A stretch of DNA of 63,896 bases from Nocardioides sp. (GTDB lineage: Bacteria; Actinomycetota; Actinomycetes; Propionibacteriales; Nocardioidaceae), in assembly GCA_002729525.1 (NCBI GenBank), contig PBYI01000010.1:1-63896 (forward strand), read 5' to 3'. Position numbers and translations under genes: made by a program. Of the stretch, positions 59,984 to 63,896 are shown in pieces. Numbering within the stretch: the first letter of the stretch is position 1; the number at the start of each line of letters is the position of its first letter. The notes under the pieces were generated by a model. That model made no database searches, was not told the origin of the DNA, and saw nothing but the letters and a program-made list of their open reading frames with translations.

Positions 59984-61245
59984 GCGCCACGACCGCCCCC
60001 GTGCCCCGCCCCGACGGCCGCCGAGCCCGCCCGGTACGCCGCCGCGTGCGGTCGCGGCGCACCCTCTGGCTGCTGCTGGTCGCCGTGGCCGTGGCGCTGC
60101 CGTCGGCGGCGTACGTCGCCGACGCGCCCGACCTCACCTCGGCCGGCCTGGCCGGCGCGACCCTGCGCTTCTCGGTGCCGATCCTGCTGGCCGGGCTCGG
60201 CGGGCTGTGGGCCGAGCGCTCCGGGACGCTCAACCTCGGCCTCGACGGGATGATGATCATCGGGTCGTGGAGCGGTGCCTGGGTCGGCCTGCAGTTCGGC
60301 CCGTGGGCGGCGCTGCTCGGCGGCGTCGTCGGAGGCGCGCTCTGCGGGCTGCTGCACGCCGTGGTGACCCTCGCCTGGGGCGTCGACCAGGCCATCGCCG
60401 GCATCGTCATCAACATGGCCTCGATCGGCGTGGTCCGGTTCCTCTCCTCGATCACCTTCGCGAACGAGCCCGGCGGCAGCATCAGCCAGAGCCCGCCGCT
60501 GGAGAACCTCCCGACGGTCTCCCTGCCCCTGGCGCGGGTGGTGCTCGAACCCGTCGGCGAGGCCGGGGTGCCGTTCGTGTCGGCCTGGGCGCGGCTGCTG
60601 ACCGGCCTGTTGACCGACGTCTCGGTCGCCACCGTGCTCGGCCTGCTGCTGGTGCCGTTCACCTGGTGGGTCCTCGCCCGCAGCCGGTTCGGCCTGCACC
60701 TGCGCGCGTGCGGCGAGAACCCCTCGGCGGCCGACTCGCTCGGCGTCTCGCCGAACCGGGTCCGCTACCTCTCCCAGACCGTCTCCGGCGCCTTCGCCGG
60801 TCTCGGCGGCGCCTACCTGGTGCTGGCGGCGTCCTCGGTCTACCGCGAGGGCCAGGTCGCCGGTCGCGGCTTCATCGGCCTGGCGACCGTGCTCTTCGGC
60901 AACTGGACGCCGGGCGGCGTGCTCGGGGGCAGCCTGCTGTTCGGGTTCGCCGACGCCGTCAGCACCCGGCAGGCCGCCTCGGTCACCGCGCTGCTGCTCA
61001 TCGGCGGCGTCGGGCTCGCGCTGCGGGCCGGCTGGCTCTACCGCGACGGGCGTCGCCAGGAGGCGACCGGCCACCTCGTCGTCGGCGTCCTCGTGCTCGC
61101 GTGGTTCACGTTGGGCCCGCCCGTGCCGCGCGAGCTGGTCACCATGGCGCCGTACCTCACGACCCTGGTGGTGCTCGTCGTCGCCCGCCAGACGCTCAGA
61201 CCGCCGGCCGCCGTCGGCGTCCCCTACCGGAGGTCCGACGAATGA
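59980..61245 (+). CDS. Nucleoside ABC importer permease 2
   Basis: A 421-aa BPD_transp_2 permease: GLWAERSGTLNLGLDGMMII, VDQAIAGIVINMASIGVVRF and RACGENPSAADSLGVS are typical. It pairs with permease 1 to form the channel. ATGA overlaps on both sides couple it to permease 1 and to the queuosine-salvage gene. Confidence 0.88.
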   Translation: MSATTAPVPRPDGRRARPVRRRVRSRRTLWLLLVAVAVALPSAAYVADAPDLTSAGLAGATLRFSVPILLAGLGGLWAERSGTLNLGLDGMMIIGSWSGAWVGLQFGPWAALLGGVVGGALCGLLHAVVTLAWGVDQAIAGIVINMASIGVVRFLSSITFANEPGGSISQSPPLENLPTVSLPLARVVLEPVGEAGVPFVSAWARLLTGLLTDVSVATVLGLLLVPFTWWVLARSRFGLHLRACGENPSAADSLGVSPNRVRYLSQTVSGAFAGLGGAYLVLAASSVYREGQVAGRGFIGLATVLFGNWTPGGVLGGSLLFGFADAVSTRQAASVTALLLIGGVGLALRAGWLYRDGRRQEATGHLVVGVLVLAWFTLGPPVPRELVTMAPYLTTLVVLVVARQTLRPPAAVGVPYRRSDE

Positions 61246-62234
61246 CCACGACCCGCGTCCGCAACCCCGCCTGGGAGGCGCCCGTCCTGCGCGGGTGCAC
61301 CGAGGCCAGCGCCTGGTGCCGCGAGGTCACCATCGACCTCGGCCAGGTGGAGGCGGTCGCCGACTGGATGGCGTTCGAGGCGTTCCCCGCCGCCGCGCCC
61401 GACCCGGCCGGCCTGGCGCTCGGTCCGGAGGAGCGTGCCGACCGGATCGACTTCACCCTCGTCACCACGGCGATCAACTTCGCCTACACCGACTTCGCGA
61501 CCGGGGTGCCCTGGTCGGTCGAGCACGAGGGGCGCGAGCTCGTCGACGCCGACGCGATGTTCCTGCGCTTCGAGCAGGCGCTCGCCGCGGGCGTGCCCGT
61601 GACGTCGGGGGAGTGGCTGGCCGAGCTCACCCAGGAGCGGCTCGCCGAGGTGCTCCACGGGCCGCGGCCGATCCCGATGCTCGCCGAGCGGGTCGCGGTG
61701 CTCCGCGAGGTGGGCCGCACGCTCACGCCGTACGACGGCCGGTTCAGCACCTGGGTCGCCTCGTGCGCCCCGCGTGCCCTGGCCGACGGCGACGGGCTGC
61801 TGGAGCGGATCGTGGCCGACTTCGCGGCGTTCGACGACACGGCGTCGCTGCACGGGGTCGACGTACGCATCGACAAGCTGGCGCAGCTCGGGCTGTGGAC
61901 CCTGCACCGCACCGGGCTGGTGCCGCTGCCCGACGTCGACGTGCTGTCGGTGTTCGCCGACTACATCGTGCCGGCGGCGCTGCGGGCGATGCGGGTGCTG
62001 GTCTACGCCCCCGGTCTCGCGGCCGCCGTCGACGGGGGAGAGCTGCTGCCCGCGGGCTCGGCGCGCGAGGTCGAGCTGCGGGTGCAGACGATCGTGGCCT
62101 GCGGGCTGCTCACCGACGCGCTCAACGCCCGGCGGGCCGAGCCGGTCGTCGGGGCGCAGGTCGACTACCGGTTCTGGTCGGCGTTCCACGAGCACATCCG
62201 GCCGCACCACCTGACCGTCACCACCCGCTACTGA
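61242..62234 (+). CDS. Queuosine-salvage protein (DUF2419/Qng1-like)
   Basis: A 330-aa protein of the queuosine-salvage family: RIDFTLVTTAINFAYTDF near residue 70, GRFSTWVASC, DKLAQLGLWTLHRTGL, the acidic segment VDVLSVFADYIVPAALRAMR, and VDYRFWSAFHEH at the C-terminus follow the family order. The family cleaves queuosine 5'-monophosphate (or the nucleoside) to release queuine, which is put into tRNA by Tgt. The start overlaps the permease stop, so it is made with the importer, arguing that the substrate is brought in by it. Confidence 0.82.
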   Translation: MTTTRVRNPAWEAPVLRGCTEASAWCREVTIDLGQVEAVADWMAFEAFPAAAPDPAGLALGPEERADRIDFTLVTTAINFAYTDFATGVPWSVEHEGRELVDADAMFLRFEQALAAGVPVTSGEWLAELTQERLAEVLHGPRPIPMLAERVAVLREVGRTLTPYDGRFSTWVASCAPRALADGDGLLERIVADFAAFDDTASLHGVDVRIDKLAQLGLWTLHRTGLVPLPDVDVLSVFADYIVPAALRAMRVLVYAPGLAAAVDGGELLPAGSAREVELRVQTIVACGLLTDALNARRAEPVVGAQVDYRFWSAFHEHIRPHHLTVTTRY

Positions 62235-62287
62235 CCCGTCCGCCCCACTCACTCGTCCCACTCACAGGTCCACCAGAGGAGCACCCG

Positions 62288-63367
62288 TTGCGCCGCCCCC
62301 GTCACGCCGAGCCGCCGCCCGTCGTCCGCCCGCCCGGCCGACAGCGGCTCGTCCTCGACGTCGACACCGGCATCGACGACTCCCTCGCCCTGCTGTACGC
62401 CGCCGCGCACCCCGACGTCGACCTGGTCGCGGTGACGACGTGCGCGGGCAACGTCGACGTCGACCAGGTCGTGCACAACACGCTCGGCGTCCTCGAGCTC
62501 GCCGGCCGTCCCGACGTCGAGGTGGCGCGCGGCGCCGCTCACCCGGTCGGCCGGGCGCTCGAGACCACGCCGGAGACCCACGGCCCGACCGGCACCGGCC
62601 ACGCCGTGCTCTCACCAGCCGGGTCGGCCTCGCCGCGGACGGCCGTGCAGCTGCTGGTCGAGGAGGCCAGGCGCACCCCCGGCGAGATCACGCTGGTGAC
62701 GATGGGTCCGCTGAGCAACCTCGCCGCGGCGGTGCTCGCCGAGCCCGACCTGCCGCTGCTGCTGCGCGACGTGTGGGTCATGGGCGGCACCTTCGCGCAG
62801 GCCGGCAACGTCCACCCGCGCGTGGAGTGGAACGTCCACGTCGACCCGGAGGCCGTGCGGATCGTGCTGCACCAGTGGAGCAGCGCCACCCCGCGCGGCG
62901 CCGTACCGCTGACGATGATGGGCCTCGACGTCACCGAGACCTCGATCATCCGCGCCGCCGACCTCGTGGAGGCCTCCCGCGCAGCCGGCCTCGACCCGGC
63001 CGTCGAGGGGCTCACCGACGCCGAGGTGATGACGACGCCGCTCGGGTCGCCGGTGCTGGACTTCGCCCGCGACGCGCTGCGGTTCTACTTCGAGTTCCAC
63101 GACCTGTACGACGGCTTCTACGGCGCGCACGTCCACGACCCGTTCGTCGTGGGCGCGGCGCTCGACCCCGGCCTGGTGCGCGCCTCGCCGACCGTCGTGG
63201 ACGTCGAGCTCGGTGGGCAGTGGACCACCGGCGAGACGATCGCCGACTGGCGCGGGCACTTCGACAAGCCGGTCAACGCCTACGTGGCCACCGCGGGCGA
63301 CGGGGCGGCGTACATCCGCCGGCTGGTGGCCTCGCTGGCCGACCTGGCGCGCGGGGCGGCCGGGTGA
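62288..63367 (+). CDS. Inosine/uridine-preferring nucleoside hydrolase
   Basis: A 359-aa nucleoside hydrolase with the Ca2+-binding N-terminal motif [17 protein letters not shown], the substrate segments [11 protein letters not shown] and WVMGGTF, and the C-terminal Asp in [12 protein letters not shown]. It splits ribonucleosides to base and ribose. TTG start with AGAGGAG 11 nt upstream. Context suggests it processes nucleosides brought in by the importer, in parallel with the Qng1-like protein. Confidence 0.88.
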   Translation: MRRPRHAEPPPVVRPPGRQRLVLDVDTGIDDSLALLYAAAHPDVDLVAVTTCAGNVDVDQVVHNTLGVLELAGRPDVEVARGAAHPVGRALETTPETHGPTGTGHAVLSPAGSASPRTAVQLLVEEARRTPGEITLVTMGPLSNLAAAVLAEPDLPLLLRDVWVMGGTFAQAGNVHPRVEWNVHVDPEAVRIVLHQWSSATPRGAVPLTMMGLDVTETSIIRAADLVEASRAAGLDPAVEGLTDAEVMTTPLGSPVLDFARDALRFYFEFHDLYDGFYGAHVHDPFVVGAALDPGLVRASPTVVDVELGGQWTTGETIADWRGHFDKPVNAYVATAGDGAAYIRRLVASLADLARGAAG

Positions 63368-63374
63368 GGGGAGC

Positions 63375-63896
63375 GTGAAGGCAGAGCGGCGTACCGGCTG
63401 GGTCTTCGACGAGCGCTACCTGTGGCACGACACCGGCACGGGCGCCGGACCGCTGCCGGCGTCGGGGTGGATCGAGCCGATGGAGCACGTGGAGGGCCCG
63501 CCGGCCAAGCGCCGGTTCGCCAACCTGGTCAACGTCTCCGGGCTGCTCGACCACCTGGTGCCGCTGCGTCCGGTGCCGGCGACGGAGGAGCAGGTCGAGG
63601 CCGTGCACACGGCCGCGCTGCGGCGCCGGATCGAGGCAGAGGCGGCGTCGGGCCGCGGCGACGCGGGTGACGCGTCGAGCCCGTTCGGCGCGGAGTCCTA
63701 CCGGATCGCGCTGCTCGCCGCCGGCGGTGTCTGCGCGGCCGTCGACGCCGTGCTCGACGGCGAGGTCGACAACGCCTACGCCCTGGTGCGCCCACCCGGC
63801 CACCACGCCTCTCGCGAGACCGGCTGGGGCTTCTGCCTGTTCAACAATGTCGCGATCGCCGCCCGGCACGCCCAGGCGCGCGGCGCTGCACGGATC
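63375..63896 (+). CDS. Histone-deacetylase-superfamily amidohydrolase, 3'-truncated by the window edge
   Basis: 174 residues visible, frame open to the last base. [19 protein letters not shown] at the start and [20 protein letters not shown] are class II HDAC/acetylpolyamine-amidohydrolase signatures; the two adjacent His are the catalytic pair. The metal ligands lie beyond the end. GTG start 7 bp after the nucleoside-hydrolase stop, so it belongs to the same operon. It may deacetylate or deacylate a small amide; the substrate is unknown. Confidence 0.85.
   Translation, partial: MKAERRTGWVFDERYLWHDTGTGAGPLPASGWIEPMEHVEGPPAKRRFANLVNVSGLLDHLVPLRPVPATEEQVEAVHTAALRRRIEAEAASGRGDAGDASSPFGAESYRIALLAAGGVCAAVDAVLDGEVDNAYALVRPPGHHASRETGWGFCLFNNVAIAARHAQARGAARI

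Noticed and set aside
1..63896. CRISPR array, tRNA, rRNA or prophage genes
   Set aside because: No regularly spaced repeats with unique spacers, no cloverleaf-like or rRNA-like sequence and no phage structural genes were recognised by reading.

Overview
The window is a high-GC, densely packed actinobacterial chromosome segment. Many start codons are GTG, 4-bp ATGA/GTGA gene overlaps are very common, and there are DUF3046, a ClgR-type regulator, actinobacterial LexA boxes and a DUF222/HNH gene. Together these fit a free-living member of Nocardioidaceae (Nocardioides-like); the genus is an inference. No rRNA, tRNA, CRISPR array or prophage was seen. There is one degraded insertion-sequence remnant.

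Layout. 1-6 kb: a truncated secreted 5'-nucleotidase, a ClgR-type regulator behind an ECF-sigma-like promoter, and a secreted reprolysin-type metalloprotease. 5.8-11.4 kb (minus): a DNA-repair operon, lhr helicase plus nei2 glycosylase. 11.4-14.1 kb (minus): an NAD-salvage operon pncB-pncA-nrtR with a clear NrtR-type operator. 14.2-16.5 kb: an orphan adenine DNA methyltransferase and a small HNH protein. 16.5-19 kb: two paralogous hydrolases on either side of a broken acetyltransferase gene. 19.3-21.9 kb: an ABC exporter. 22-25.3 kb: a DinB-methyltransferase fusion, DUF3046, MTA phosphorylase and a sugar-nucleotide epimerase. 25.3-27.2 kb: a repeat-rich island with an IS110-type remnant, a DUF222/HNH gene and 34-bp tandem repeats. 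27.2-34.2 kb: a membrane glycosyltransferase-like protein and a seven-gene operon (GT2, DUF2064, methyltransferase, a fused membrane-molybdopterin oxidoreductase, a membrane protein and a two-component system).

34.2-38.8 kb: recA-recX behind two DNA-damage control elements, then a tightly coupled phosphoribosyltransferase/PPK2/HipA-like/DUF3037 operon. 39-42.7 kb (minus): a sulfate-assimilation operon with an upstream leader peptide. 42.8-45.9 kb: glyA, a frameshifted phosphotransferase and MarR. 46-49.8 kb: a CitAB/DcuSR-type two-component system and DctA. 49.9-53.8 kb: an AidB-like dehydrogenase divergent from a YihY-type membrane protein, then a K+ channel. 53.8-56 kb: a small gene behind a perfect LexA box, and a run of small orphan ORFs, at least two of them related. 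56.2-63.9 kb: a BMP-family nucleoside ABC importer joined to a queuosine-salvage (DUF2419/Qng1) protein, a nucleoside hydrolase and an HDAC-like amidohydrolase.

The most notable patterns are regulatory and contextual. Three separate DNA-damage loci (recA, lhr-nei2, DUF222/HNH) share a RecA-NDp/PafBC-type promoter motif. LexA boxes occur at recA and at an orphan small gene. About fifteen genes have a -10 hexamer 6-8 nt before the start codon, which implies widespread leaderless transcription. The 56-64 kb cluster looks like an ABC-type route for taking up and processing a modified nucleoside such as queuosine.
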